Source: Bdellovibrionales bacterium
Lineage (GTDB): Bacteria; Bdellovibrionota; Bdellovibrionia; Bdellovibrionales; UBA1609
Length of the DNA stretch: 16,407 nt
NCBI GenBank assembly: GCA_026713205.1
Contig: JAPOOY010000123.1
Coordinates: 1 to 16,407 of the forward strand
Direction: 5' to 3'
Shown piece after piece: positions 1-7,846 of this stretch (positions are counted from its first letter, which is position 1; each line of letters opens with the position of its first letter). The notes beneath the pieces are model-generated. The model had not been told where the DNA came from. It did no database searches and was given only the letters and a program-made list of their open reading frames with translations. Position numbers and translations under genes: made by a program.

Positions 1-4
1 AATC

Positions 5-1267
5 ATGAGTGTTATTATCATTAGCCTGGCCTGCTTGTTTTTTATTGGTCATGTTCTTCAGTGGTTTTTTGTAAAAACAAAAATTCCTGATCTTCTCCTT
101 TTAATTATTGCCGGTTTTATTGCCGGCCCCTCTGTACTCAGCATTGCTCAACAACAGGACCTGGGAAAAGTAGGGCCCGTTCTGGCTACAATCACTCTGA
201 TCATTATTCTTTATGAAGGAGGTCTGAATCTTCGGGCTACGGATTTTTTAAAGTCCAGTGTTCCCGCTTTAATCTTATCCCTTTTGTCCTTTGGTCTTAT
301 TGTGGGGGCCACCACAACTGTATTAAATATGTTTTTTTCCTTCTCCACCGCTTTACTGGTTGGTGTGGGCATCGGGAGCACTTCTTCAGCCATTGTATTC
401 CCTCTCATAAAACCCCTGGACATTCAGGATAACACAAAGACGGTTCTTTCCTTGGAATCCGCCTTTACGGATGTTCTCAGTATTGTCGCTTTTTTAGTTA
501 TCCTGGAAAGTGTCTTAAGTAAAAACTTTAGCGCTTCTTCTCTTGTTTTTGGTTTTGGAGCCAAGCCCTTCATCTCCATTGGATTGGGTGTCGGATCAGC
601 TTTGCTCTGGGCTTTTTTGCGAAAAGCCTTTCTTAACTTGTTTGATATGCCTTTTTCGGGAGAAGCCTGGTCTCTTCTCACCTATGGCTGTATTGAAATG
701 TTTCAACTCAATGGCGCCATTGGCATTTTAGCCTTGGGCTTTACCCTGGCTAATTTGAACTTAATTCCCCGTTCTTTAGGATTTATCTTTAATCTCACTC
801 CTGTTAAAGAAAAGGAGATGTCCCTTTTAAAGGAAATTTCCTTCCTGCTCCGCACTTTCTTTTTTCTTTATCTGGGAATGATGATGCAAGTCTCATCCAT
901 AAATTTATTCTTTTGGGCGGCTCTTCTGGTGGCATTGATATATGTCACCCGTTATGCTTCCGTTCGCGTTGTTTTTCCCTCCGGAAAAACCCCGTTTTTT
1001 GATTCTCTCATTGCCTTTGCTATGGGGCCTCGGGGTTTGGCGTGCGCTGTATTGGCCACCCTTCCGGCACAAAGAGGCCTGGAGGACGGATTATGGATAC
1101 AAAATGTGATTTTTTATGTGATTTTTATTTCCATTATTGTCACTTCCCTATTTGTGATCTTTGGAAAAACCGGCCTTTTTACAAAAACTTTTCAGCCGCT
1201 CTTTGCGGGAGCCCAAGATTCTTCCTCTGATGGAGAAGTCACATCCTCTGAAAATGAACTGACTTAA
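5..1267 (+). CDS. Cation:proton antiporter (Na+/H+ exchanger family, PF00999-like)
   Basis: Polytopic inner-membrane protein of 420 residues expected to exchange protons for Na+ or K+ across the cytoplasmic membrane. Hydrophobic segments run almost continuously from residue 1 to about 390. Family-like motifs are LYEGGLNL near residue 70, a GSTSSAIV stretch near 125, LESAFTDVLSIV near 150 (the usual E-S-x-x-N-D site, here with T before the D) and MGPRGLACAVLATLPAQ near 340. A short hydrophilic Ser/Glu-rich tail ends the protein; no TrkA_C or CNMP regulatory domain follows. The ATG is four bases from the window edge, so a start further upstream cannot be excluded. The TSSAIV motif leaves CPA1 (NhaP/CvrA-like) versus CPA2 assignment open; ion specificity cannot be read from the sequence. 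Confidence 0.88.
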   Translation: MSVIIISLACLFFIGHVLQWFFVKTKIPDLLLLIIAGFIAGPSVLSIAQQQDLGKVGPVLATITLIIILYEGGLNLRATDFLKSSVPALILSLLSFGLIVGATTTVLNMFFSFSTALLVGVGIGSTSSAIVFPLIKPLDIQDNTKTVLSLESAFTDVLSIVAFLVILESVLSKNFSASSLVFGFGAKPFISIGLGVGSALLWAFLRKAFLNLFDMPFSGEAWSLLTYGCIEMFQLNGAIGILALGFTLANLNLIPRSLGFIFNLTPVKEKEMSLLKEISFLLRTFFFLYLGMMMQVSSINLFFWAALLVALIYVTRYASVRVVFPSGKTPFFDSLIAFAMGPRGLACAVLATLPAQRGLEDGLWIQNVIFYVIFISIIVTSLFVIFGKTGLFTKTFQPLFAGAQDSSSDGEVTSSENELT

Positions 1268-1396
1268 AAAATCTCAACAATAACCTCTTATGACAGGGTA
1301 ACAAACTCTGCAAATTTCGTAAAAAAGCTTCCACCCCTTGAGATTTTCCTGAAAATCCACTGGACAAAGGAAGTGTTTTCTTTTATAAGGGGGTTT

Positions 1397-1663
1397 ATGG
1401 CACTAAAAACGGAAAAAGGACAAACTATTAAATCCTTTCAAATCTCCGCCAAGGATACAGGGAGTTCCCCTGTTCAAATTGCTCTTTTGACGGAAAAAAT
1501 CAAAGAGTTAACCGGACACTTTAAAGCCCACAAAAAGGACTATCATTCCATGAGAGGTTTAATGAGGATGGTCAGCCGCCGTAAAAAGCTGTTAGCCTAC
1601 TTAAAAGAAAAAGATTTTAACAGCTATAAAAGTGTGATTGACAGGCTCAATTTGAGGAAATAG
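1397..1663 (+). CDS. rpsO: 30S ribosomal protein S15
   Basis: Primary 16S rRNA-binding protein of the small subunit central domain, 88 residues, the normal family length. The signature is plain: [35 protein letters not shown], then [16 protein letters not shown] and a C-terminal basic helix ending in RLNLRK. I chose the ATG at 1397 because [12 protein letters not shown] aligns with the usual S15 N-terminus and GGGGG lies just upstream; an in-frame GTG at 1373 would add eight non-conserved residues. It sits upstream of pnp on the same strand, the classical rpsO-pnp order, with an unusually long 330-base gap between them. Confidence 0.96.
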   Translation: MALKTEKGQTIKSFQISAKDTGSSPVQIALLTEKIKELTGHFKAHKKDYHSMRGLMRMVSRRKKLLAYLKEKDFNSYKSVIDRLNLRK

Positions 1664-1993
1664 TTTTTGTCGCCTTAGGAGGGTAAAATAGACGGCCGTA
1701 TTACCACAGCAGTGAGATTTAAAACGGCATCTGAAAAATGCAATTAAAATAGACAGCATCTTGCGTCGCGGATGGGAATACCACTTAGTTATTATATTGC
1801 TTTAAGATTCTGTTCCCCACCATTCATTTTTTTAAATCCCATCAGTTCTTCCCCCACAAGAAGATTGGGGAAAGGCTTAAATGTATTATAGAGGCTGTCA
1901 AATTGAAAAAAACGGAATGACGAAAGGACCTGTTTAACTCATAAGACAGTAATTATTTTTTTATTTTAACAATTAATTAAGGAGAACTTTACT
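1664..1993 (+). promoter_or_regulatory. Long rpsO-pnp intergenic leader
   Basis: This 330-base stretch has no plausible gene. In other bacteria the pnp leader is cut by RNase III and then used by PNPase for autoregulation, so a structured leader is expected here (family knowledge). Visible elements are a 6-bp inverted repeat TTCCCC/GGGGAA (1849-1854 and 1867-1872) and a direct repeat TAAAATAGAC (1684-1693 and 1745-1754). Just before pnp is a strong ribosome binding site AAGGAG at 1979-1984, nine bases before the ATG. A -10-like TATTAT lies at 1884-1889, but I find no convincing -35 partner. No clear rho-independent terminator follows rpsO. Confidence 0.4.
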
Positions 1994-4072
1994 ATGAATA
2001 AAATATCCGCGAAATGCGTTATAGACGACCAGACTATTCAAGTGGAAACCGGGTGCAAAGCCCGACAGGCAGATGGAGCTGTATATGTCAGTTGTGGGGA
2101 AAATCGTGTTTTGGTCACGGTGGTATCATCCCAAAAGGAAAGTAATATGGACTTTTTTCCTTTAACTGTGGAGTATCAAGAAAGATTTTATTCCGTGGGG
2201 CGAGTTCCCGGGGGATTTTTTAAAAGAGAAGGCAGCCCCAGTAATGAAGCCACTTTATGCGCTCGCCTGATTGATCGTTCTATTCGCCCTTTGTTTCCGG
2301 AAGATTATAGACGGGACACTCAGGTCGTCGTCACAGTTCTCAGCTCGGATGGCCGTTATCCTTTGGAAGTATTAGGAGGCCTTGGAGCTTCCTGCGCCCT
2401 TCATATCAGTGATATTCCCTTTAACGGCCCTGTGGGTTTCGCTCAAATGACACTGCAACAGGGGGATTACAAGATAAACCCTTCCCTGGATGAAGAAAAT
2501 CCACCGCAAATGAGCTTACTGACCGCCGGAACCGCAAAAGGTCTTTTAATGGTTGAGGGAGAGGCGGAATTTATTTCAGAAAAACAAATTTTAGAGGGTT
2601 TAAAGAAAACCTATGACTCTTTAACTCCCCTGTTAAAAATGCAGGAGGAATTAAGAGAGAAAACCGGCTCTAAACCAAAGAGGACTTATGCCGTTCCGGA
2701 AAAAGATGAAGCTTTTATTCAAAAAGTTCGCTCCTTTTTGGAAGAGAAAATGGAAAAAGCGCTCACCATTCAGGAAAAAACGGAAAGATATAAAACTCTT
2801 TCGGAACTAAAGAGTGAAGCCCTGGAACAATTTAAAACAGAAGAGGATTCCCGTGAAAAGGAAATTGAAAATGTCTTTGAAGACACAAAATATGAAAAAG
2901 CCCGCGCTCTCATCACTCAAAAATCCACCCGTATTGATGGCAGAGCTTTTGATCAAGTGCGGCCTATTTCCTGCGAAGCGGATCTATTGCCTCGGGTTCA
3001 TGGCTCAGCCCTTTTCACAAGAGGGGAAACACAGGTGCTGGGAACGGTCACCTTGGGAACAGGAAATGATGAAAAAATTATAGATAACCTGTCTAACTCC
3101 CATAAAAAACAATTTTTCCTCCATTATAATTTCCCCCCCTATTGTGTAGGGGAAACAGGGCGCCTTGGCGGTCAGAGCCGAAGAGAAATCGGTCATGGAT
3201 TTTTAGCGGAAAAAGCCTTAAAGCCAGTGATTCCGGAACATGCGGATTTCCCTTATACCATTCGTATTGTGAGTGAAGTATTGGAATCCAACGGCTCCAG
3301 TTCCATGGGAACAGTTTGTTCTGGAATGATGGCTCTTCTTGCTGCCGGTGTTCCCGTAAAACAAAATATTGCCGGAATTGCCATGGGTTTGATCAAAGAA
3401 GGGAAACACTTGGTCGTACTATCCGATATTCTGGGAGATGAAGATCATCTGGGGGATATGGACTTTAAAGTAGCCGGTTCAAATGAGGGAATTACCGCCC
3501 TTCAGATGGATATTAAAACAGACAGCATTGATTTTGAAACCATGGAAAAAGCTCTCCAACAGGCTTTGGAAGGACGAAAATATATCCTGGGAGAAATGGA
3601 AAAAGTCATATCCACTCCTAAAAAGGATCTCTCCGATTATGCCCCACGAATTGAGATATTAAAAATTCACCCGGATAAAATTCGTGAAGTCATTGGTTCC
3701 GGAGGAAAAGTCATCAATAAAATTACAGAAGACACGGGAGTGAAAATTGACATTGAAGACGACGGAACACTCTTTCTCTCCGGTCCGGACAAAAAATGTA
3801 TAGAGGAAGCTCGCAAAATCATTAATGGAATCTGTGAAGATCCGGAAGAGGGAAAAATTTATGAAGGAATCGTAACAGGGATTAAAGATTTTGGCGCTTT
3901 TGTTAAAATTTTACCTAAAACAGAGGGACTGCTTCATATTTCTCAAATTTCCAAAGACCGAATAGGTCAAGTGAGCGATGTCCTGAAGGAAGGGGATAAA
4001 GTCAAAGTGAAAGTCTTAAATGTGGAATCCAATGGGCGAATCCGTCTCAGCGCCAAAGCTATTCAGGATTAA
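1994..4072 (+). CDS. pnp: Polyribonucleotide nucleotidyltransferase (PNPase)
   Basis: Phosphorolytic 3'-5' exoribonuclease that degrades RNA to nucleoside diphosphates, normally a cytoplasmic homotrimer and degradosome component. The 692 residues follow the full family order: first RNase PH core (about 10-145) with the FYSVGRVPGGFFKREG loop, an all-helical linker, second RNase PH core (about 310-540), KH domain (about 553-612, with IGSGGKVINKI) and S1 domain (about 618-690, with GIVTGIKDFGAFV). The catalytic acidic pair in LGDEDHLGDMDF is intact (D484 and D490), as is GSSSMGTVCSG. Slightly shorter than the 711-residue E. coli enzyme because the C-terminal tail after S1 is nearly absent. A good AAGGAG site precedes the ATG. 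Likely essential or fitness-critical and probably autoregulated through its leader. Confidence 0.98.
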   Translation: MNKISAKCVIDDQTIQVETGCKARQADGAVYVSCGENRVLVTVVSSQKESNMDFFPLTVEYQERFYSVGRVPGGFFKREGSPSNEATLCARLIDRSIRPLFPEDYRRDTQVVVTVLSSDGRYPLEVLGGLGASCALHISDIPFNGPVGFAQMTLQQGDYKINPSLDEENPPQMSLLTAGTAKGLLMVEGEAEFISEKQILEGLKKTYDSLTPLLKMQEELREKTGSKPKRTYAVPEKDEAFIQKVRSFLEEKMEKALTIQEKTERYKTLSELKSEALEQFKTEEDSREKEIENVFEDTKYEKARALITQKSTRIDGRAFDQVRPISCEADLLPRVHGSALFTRGETQVLGTVTLGTGNDEKIIDNLSNSHKKQFFLHYNFPPYCVGETGRLGGQSRREIGHGFLAEKALKPVIPEHADFPYTIRIVSEVLESNGSSSMGTVCSGMMALLAAGVPVKQNIAGIAMGLIKEGKHLVVLSDILGDEDHLGDMDFKVAGSNEGITALQMDIKTDSIDFETMEKALQQALEGRKYILGEMEKVISTPKKDLSDYAPRIEILKIHPDKIREVIGSGGKVINKITEDTGVKIDIEDDGTLFLSGPDKKCIEEARKIINGICEDPEEGKIYEGIVTGIKDFGAFVKILPKTEGLLHISQISKDRIGQVSDVLKEGDKVKVKVLNVESNGRIRLSAKAIQD

Positions 4073-4149
4073 ATTCTTTAATCATTTGTAAAGCTTTCCA
4101 TGTTCCTGAAATCCTGTGTGTCCTGACCACCATTTCTTAAAATGAAAAA
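4073..4149. other. pnp downstream spacer, left edge of accessory block
   Basis: Non-coding. No rho-independent terminator is evident after pnp. It contains TCCTGACCACC at 4121-4131, an 11-mer that recurs inside both arms of the perfect hairpin near 8640, at the other end of the AT-rich block. Confidence 0.35.
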
Positions 4150-4224
4150 CGGAGCATAGCTCAACTGGATAGAGCAAGGGCGACCAGCCGTAGATTGCAG
4201 ATTCAAGTCCTGCCGCCATCGCCA
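4150..4224 (+). pseudogene. Degenerate or chimeric tRNA remnant (tRNA-Arg-like)
   Basis: A tRNA layout is recognisable but not functional as read. The D arm is perfect: T8, A9, stem GCTC (4159-4162) and GAGC, with a GG-containing loop. The T loop TTCAAGT (4202-4208) is flanked by GCAGA and CCTGC, which pair except at the closing A/C. A genomic CCA follows the G at 4221. However, the 5' acceptor CGGAGCA (4150-4156) does not pair with the 3' acceptor CGCCATC (4214-4220), and no 5-bp anticodon stem with a 7-base loop can be formed in between. The D and T arms resemble bacterial tRNA-Arg, so this looks like two tRNA parts joined, or a decayed copy. No anticodon can be assigned. It lies at the left edge of the AT-rich block. 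Confidence 0.55.
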
Positions 4225-4369
4225 TTTGATTGCACAAACTTTGCAAATTCTGTGTTTAGACATTTCAGGAAATGTGGGAGTATTTCAAGTCCCTGTGTTT
4301 CTAATAAATCAGGTAGCTGGTCTTTCATCTAACTTATTTCAGGATATTTCCTGATATTTCAATTTTGAT

Positions 4370-4442
4370 CTACATAATACTACATGAAAATCTACATGGG
4401 TTTTTAGAGGTAGTCAGGGGCTTTTTTGGTGGGTAGATTTTC
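4370..4442. repeat. CTACAT direct repeats and 10-bp inverted repeat
   Basis: Three exact CTACAT units start at 4370, 4380 and 4392, about one helical turn apart. The third overlaps GAAAATCTAC (4386-4395), whose exact reverse complement GTAGATTTTC lies at 4433-4442. The arrangement resembles a protein-binding array such as arm sites of a tyrosine recombinase or an operator. This is seen directly; the role is inference. Confidence 0.4.
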
Positions 4443-4591
4443 GATGAAACGTTAGATATAAGCTCAAAAATTAAATATATCCTAGTTGAGGGGACATCTT
4501 AACAGTTTTTAGTTCAATAGTTTATTTGTTTATGGATTAGATTGAGGGGCAGAGTACCCACAAAATTGGACCTGTATATTATAAGTAATAA

Positions 4592-4620
4592 TTGACAAGA
4601 AGATGAAAGAAAACTGAAAT
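4592..4620 (+). promoter_or_regulatory. Possible promoter for the nuclease-NTPase gene
   Basis: A consensus -35 TTGACA lies at 4592-4597, and 17 bases later TGAAAT (4615-4620) is a 4/6 match to -10. Transcription from it would start at or next to the ATG at 4627, giving a leaderless or nearly leaderless message, which agrees with the absence of a clear ribosome binding site. The upstream TATATTATAA stretch (4575-4584) could be an alternative -10 but has no good -35. Confidence 0.3.
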
Positions 4621-4626
4621 TACATT

Positions 4627-7113
4627 ATGACTGAGAAATTAAAATCTATAATTACATTTGACGAAGGCAGAGATGGACTCAAAGTTCTTCTAAAGGAATT
4701 TCAAGAAAAAAACTCTAACTGGAATGAAGCAGAGACAAGATTTAATTTTATTGATCGCCTGTTAACAGACTGTTTAGGTTGGCCTAAGTCAGCTATTAGA
4801 TTAGAACAACATCATGATGGACAATTTGCTGATTATCTTCTTGCAAGTCCAACTCGAGTCATTTGGGAAGCAAAGAAAGAAGGAGCATATTTTGAATTGC
4901 CGGCTAATATCAGCGGTAAGACTATCCAATCACTTTCTTCAATTATGGAAGTAAGTTCCGAAGCGGCAAAAGCTATAAAGCAAGTGCATGATTATTGCAC
5001 AAAAAGAGGTGTCGAATTTGCTGTAATTTGCAATGGAATACAAATGATTGCATTTTTGGCTATACGCATAGGTTATCCTCCTTTAAAAGGCCAAGCATTG
5101 GTATTTCAAGATCATGAATATATGGGTGCCAATTTTTCTAAAATGTGGCAAAACCTATCACCCGAGGGTATAGCAGAACGGCGCCTTCATCGCTTATTGA
5201 CTACTGGGACAAATACTTCTGTGCCTCCAAAACTTTCTTCATATTTACTTCGATATCCAACTGCTCGTTATCAATCAGATGAGCAAACTACCCTTCAGAC
5301 TCTCGCAGAAATAATTATTGAAGACGTTCCTGAGACTAAAGATATTGAAGCTAAATTTTTTCAAAAATGTTACTGTGAGACTGGAGCGCTAAGCCGTTAT
5401 TCCCTCTTGAGTAAGAAATTATTAACTGCGCGGTATGCGGCACTCTTTTCAAAAGATAAGAAACAGCCTAAGATAAAGCCAGCCTCTAAAAAAGATTCTC
5501 CTTTAGAAATTACTGAAGATGTTATTACCGAAGCCGCTGCTCGACGTCCTATTGTTCTTCTAGGTGATGTCGGTGTTGGGAAAACATCCTTTATAAAACA
5601 ACTGATGCTACTTAAAGCATCAAATGAATTTCAAAATTCGATTAATATTTATATAGATCTAGGTTCTAAAGCTGCCTTGGAAAAAGATCTAAAGATATTC
5701 ATAATAAATGAAATTAATCGTCAGCTTTTATCAAAGTACAAGGTAGACACATCTGCATCAAATTTCGTTCGTGGAGTATATAATAGTGAAGTAAAAAGAT
5801 TTCAAAATAGTATACATGGGGAAGCATATAAAAAAGATAAAGAAAAATATAATGAATCCATGTTGAAGATGCTTGCTAAACTTTTAAATGATAAGCCAAC
5901 TCATCTTAAAAGGTGTATAGAACATTTGGCTAAGGCTCGAAAACAACAAGTGATTTTAATTTTAGATAATTCTGATCAACGTCCAACCGAAATGCAGCAG
6001 GCTGCATTTATCGCTGCTCAAGAGTTTGCAAGTGAATGGAATGCAATGGTTTTCATGTCAGTGCGTCCCCAAACATTTTTTCAATCAAAAAGATCTGGTG
6101 CATTTTCAGCCTATTCTCATCGTGTTTTTACAATAGCTCCACCTCGTCCAGAGTTGGTAATTAAAAAAAGATTGGAGTTTGCACTCAGTGTATCGGAAGG
6201 TAGAGTTTCATCTGAAAAAATGCAAAAAATAACCGTAAATATGGATAATTTATCATTATTCCTAAAAGTCCTATTAGATTCTATAGAGGAAAATAAAGCC
6301 ATTCGTGAAATCCTTTCAAATATCACAGGAGGAAATATCAGGTCTGTAATTGAGTTTATTATGAAGTTCATTGGAAGCCCTAACATCAATGCAAAAAAAA
6401 TAATTGAGTTTAAGAAAAAAGGAGAAAAATATATAATTCCTATTCATGAATTTTCTAAGGCAGCTATATTGGGAGACTTTTCACATTATAATCCAGACTC
6501 ATCTATGGCAATGAATTTATTTGATGTGCAATATCCAGATGAAAAAGAACATTTTTTAGCAACGATGATATTAGAGTTTTTAAATTGCGGAGAATCATCG
6601 AAAGACAAAGATGGCTTCACTACAACAAAAGATATCATAAATGAAATGCAATCATGGGGTTTCGTTCTACAACAAATCAAAGGAAAGCTTCGTCTTTTAA
6701 CAGACAGAAAGTTGATAGAAAATGCTGAAAGAATTACCTTTGAAGAGAAAGATTCTGACAGTTTTGTTGACAGTATGCCTTTTGTATTCCGTATTACATC
6801 TTTAGGTGCTTATCATACTAAGAAATGGGTAAACACTTTTGCATATTTAGATGCCATGGTTTTTGATACTCCAATACTTGATAATAGCGTGTTAAAAACA
6901 ATTCAAGTTGGACTGGAAGATTTTGCAATAGCTAAACGCATTGAACGAGTAAAAATATTTAGGGATTATCTAGTGAGAACATGGAATACTTCAAACCTAT
7001 CTCCAGCATATTTTGATTGGAATGATAAAATGATACAGGAAAATGAAAATTTTCTTAAACTGGAAAAGAAAATTGCTTCATTGAAATTCAAAACTCAAAA
7101 TGAAGAGTCTTAG
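4627..7113 (+). CDS. PD-(D/E)XK nuclease-like / P-loop NTPase fusion protein, candidate anti-phage defence protein
   Basis: 828 residues. Residues about 1-190 look like the N-terminal nuclease fold of type I restriction subunits: E35 in a helix ending LLTDCLGW, D69 in FADYLL, and E81-A-K83 in VIWEAKKEG give a complete E...D...ExK active site, followed by the usual VICNGIQMIAF strand. After a linker (190-300) comes a P-loop NTPase: Walker A GDVGVGKTS (313-321), Walker B VILILDNSD (442-450), and MSVRPQTF near 477-484, a candidate sensor/arginine region as in KAP- and STAND-type ATPases. The last 300 residues are helical-looking, mostly unassigned, and may sense or bind a target. No methylase, specificity subunit or helicase is nearby, so it is not a type I restriction system. 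A lone nuclease-NTPase in an island suggests a single-gene defence protein (inference). AT-rich codon use differs from the flanking housekeeping genes. Confidence 0.85.
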   Translation: MTEKLKSIITFDEGRDGLKVLLKEFQEKNSNWNEAETRFNFIDRLLTDCLGWPKSAIRLEQHHDGQFADYLLASPTRVIWEAKKEGAYFELPANISGKTIQSLSSIMEVSSEAAKAIKQVHDYCTKRGVEFAVICNGIQMIAFLAIRIGYPPLKGQALVFQDHEYMGANFSKMWQNLSPEGIAERRLHRLLTTGTNTSVPPKLSSYLLRYPTARYQSDEQTTLQTLAEIIIEDVPETKDIEAKFFQKCYCETGALSRYSLLSKKLLTARYAALFSKDKKQPKIKPASKKDSPLEITEDVITEAAARRPIVLLGDVGVGKTSFIKQLMLLKASNEFQNSINIYIDLGSKAALEKDLKIFIINEINRQLLSKYKVDTSASNFVRGVYNSEVKRFQNSIHGEAYKKDKEKYNESMLKMLAKLLNDKPTHLKRCIEHLAKARKQQVILILDNSDQRPTEMQQAAFIAAQEFASEWNAMVFMSVRPQTFFQSKRSGAFSAYSHRVFTIAPPRPELVIKKRLEFALSVSEGRVSSEKMQKITVNMDNLSLFLKVLLDSIEENKAIREILSNITGGNIRSVIEFIMKFIGSPNINAKKIIEFKKKGEKYIIPIHEFSKAAILGDFSHYNPDSSMAMNLFDVQYPDEKEHFLATMILEFLNCGESSKDKDGFTTTKDIINEMQSWGFVLQQIKGKLRLLTDRKLIENAERITFEEKDSDSFVDSMPFVFRITSLGAYHTKKWVNTFAYLDAMVFDTPILDNSVLKTIQVGLEDFAIAKRIERVKIFRDYLVRTWNTSNLSPAYFDWNDKMIQENENFLKLEKKIASLKFKTQNEES

Positions 7114-7406
7114 TAATACAAGTATAATTCCAGATCGCTTAGTTATTTTGACTCCAAAAATTCTTCTAAAAAGATCTAAGATGTAGAAGCAAATGCAGAG
7201 ATGAGCTAATCTATAGGTATCTTTATAAGGAATCTCTTAAGGTGCCCAGAAAGTAAATAAGAATGTAAGTAACATTATCAATATACAAAAATATAATGGT
7301 ACATTTTTTTCGGTAGAAGTGAATGACTTGTATTTTTTAGGTCTCATATTAAGAAACAATTTTGAATTTCTGAAATGTATTGAAGATAGGTCTGTTTGTT
7401 CCTCTA
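7114..7406. other. Convergent intergenic spacer after the nuclease-NTPase gene
   Basis: About 290 AT-rich bases between convergent genes with no supported ORF. A weak inverted repeat CTTCTA / TAGAAG (7163-7168 and 7184-7189) around an AGATCT palindrome follows the plus-strand stop. It has no T-run, so it is not a convincing terminator. Confidence 0.4.
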
Positions 7407-7652
7407 TTATTCATTTTGTTCCCTATAAGGTTTTATGTCTTCTTGGAAACCTCTTTCATTAAGTAGTTTTAAAATATCTGGATTCAATTTTTTTAATCTG
7501 AATATCTTTTCTTCTTCATACATTTTTTTTTCATAAATAGAATTTTCTATAACATTTTGCACTATAATAACATCAGATGCTTCTTTGAAAATAATATCCA
7601 TTCTTGACCGATCAGGCCAAACTTTATAAAAAAATCTACTCTTTTTTTCCAT
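7407..7652 (-). CDS. Small hypothetical protein, charged, coupled to upstream membrane protein
   Basis: 81 residues, very rich in Lys, Glu, Ile and Asn, with no signal peptide or membrane segment and no family that I recognise. Its ATG lies inside the preceding minus-strand gene: the two overlap by 17 bases in different frames. AAAGGTGG lies nine bases before the ATG, so translational coupling is likely. A later in-frame ATG at MDIIFKEASD is a possible shorter start. The last gene of a three- or four-gene minus-strand group, it is convergent with the nuclease-NTPase gene. The ribosome binding site and the gene overlap are the main support that it is real. Confidence 0.55.
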   Translation of the reverse strand: MEKKSRFFYKVWPDRSRMDIIFKEASDVIIVQNVIENSIYEKKMYEEEKIFRLKKLNPDILKLLNERGFQEDIKPYREQNE

Positions 7653-7836
7653 TTTTGGATACCACCTTTATTACTGTTCCTGAAAGTAGATTATTCCAAT
7701 CTTTACAATCTTCTCTAAGTTCTCTGTGTCTTTCTTTAAGATTATTAAGTTCAATTTTAAGATATCCAAATAAAACTATTATGATAAGACCTAGAATACC
7801 ATATTCTGCTAAAAAGTTCTGTAAAAGTTGTTGCAT
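7636..7836 (-). CDS. Small single-span membrane protein with coiled-coil tail
   Basis: 66 residues. One hydrophobic segment at about residues 13-27 (GILGLIIIVLFGYL) is followed by a charged heptad-like stretch (KIELNNLKERHRELRE, about 28-44) that should form a coiled coil. The shape recalls small phage-type membrane proteins, such as holin-neighbourhood or spanin-like products, but I cannot assign a family. It starts ten bases after the DUF2188 stop and overlaps the next gene by 17 bases, so the three genes should form one transcript. The ribosome binding site is weak, consistent with coupling to the upstream gene. Confidence 0.6.
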   Translation of the reverse strand: MQQLLQNFLAEYGILGLIIIVLFGYLKIELNNLKERHRELREDCKDWNNLLSGTVIKVVSKNGKKE

Positions 7837-7846
7837 TTTTATTTAT

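Larger units (their letters stand above)
4225..4626. other. Repeat-rich non-coding region between tRNA remnant and nuclease-NTPase gene
   Basis: About 400 AT-rich bases without a gene. It holds a 7-bp-arm palindrome ACATTTCAGGAAATGT (4260-4275), a hairpin TCAGGA-TATT-TCCTGA (4339-4354), three direct CTACAT units (4370, 4380, 4392) and an inverted pair GAAAATCTAC / GTAGATTTTC (4386-4395 and 4433-4442). TTGAGGGG occurs twice (4486 and 4542). Short repeats like these beside a tRNA are typical of integrase-arm or attachment regions, but no recombinase gene is present, so this is a suggestion only. Confidence 0.4.

Noticed and set aside
1338..1366. Promoter TTGAGA upstream of rpsO
   Set aside because: At 17-base spacing the -10 position reads TGGACA, which does not resemble a -10 element.
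4078..4263. 61-residue minus-strand ORF with RQDLNLQSTAGRPCSIQLSYAP
   Set aside because: This is the familiar spurious protein produced by translating the antisense strand of a tRNA gene; it covers the tRNA remnant and has no other support.
4627..7113. Type I restriction R subunit
   Set aside because: Only the N-terminal nuclease fold resembles HsdR; the rest is a P-loop NTPase without SF2 helicase motifs, and no HsdM or HsdS gene is nearby.
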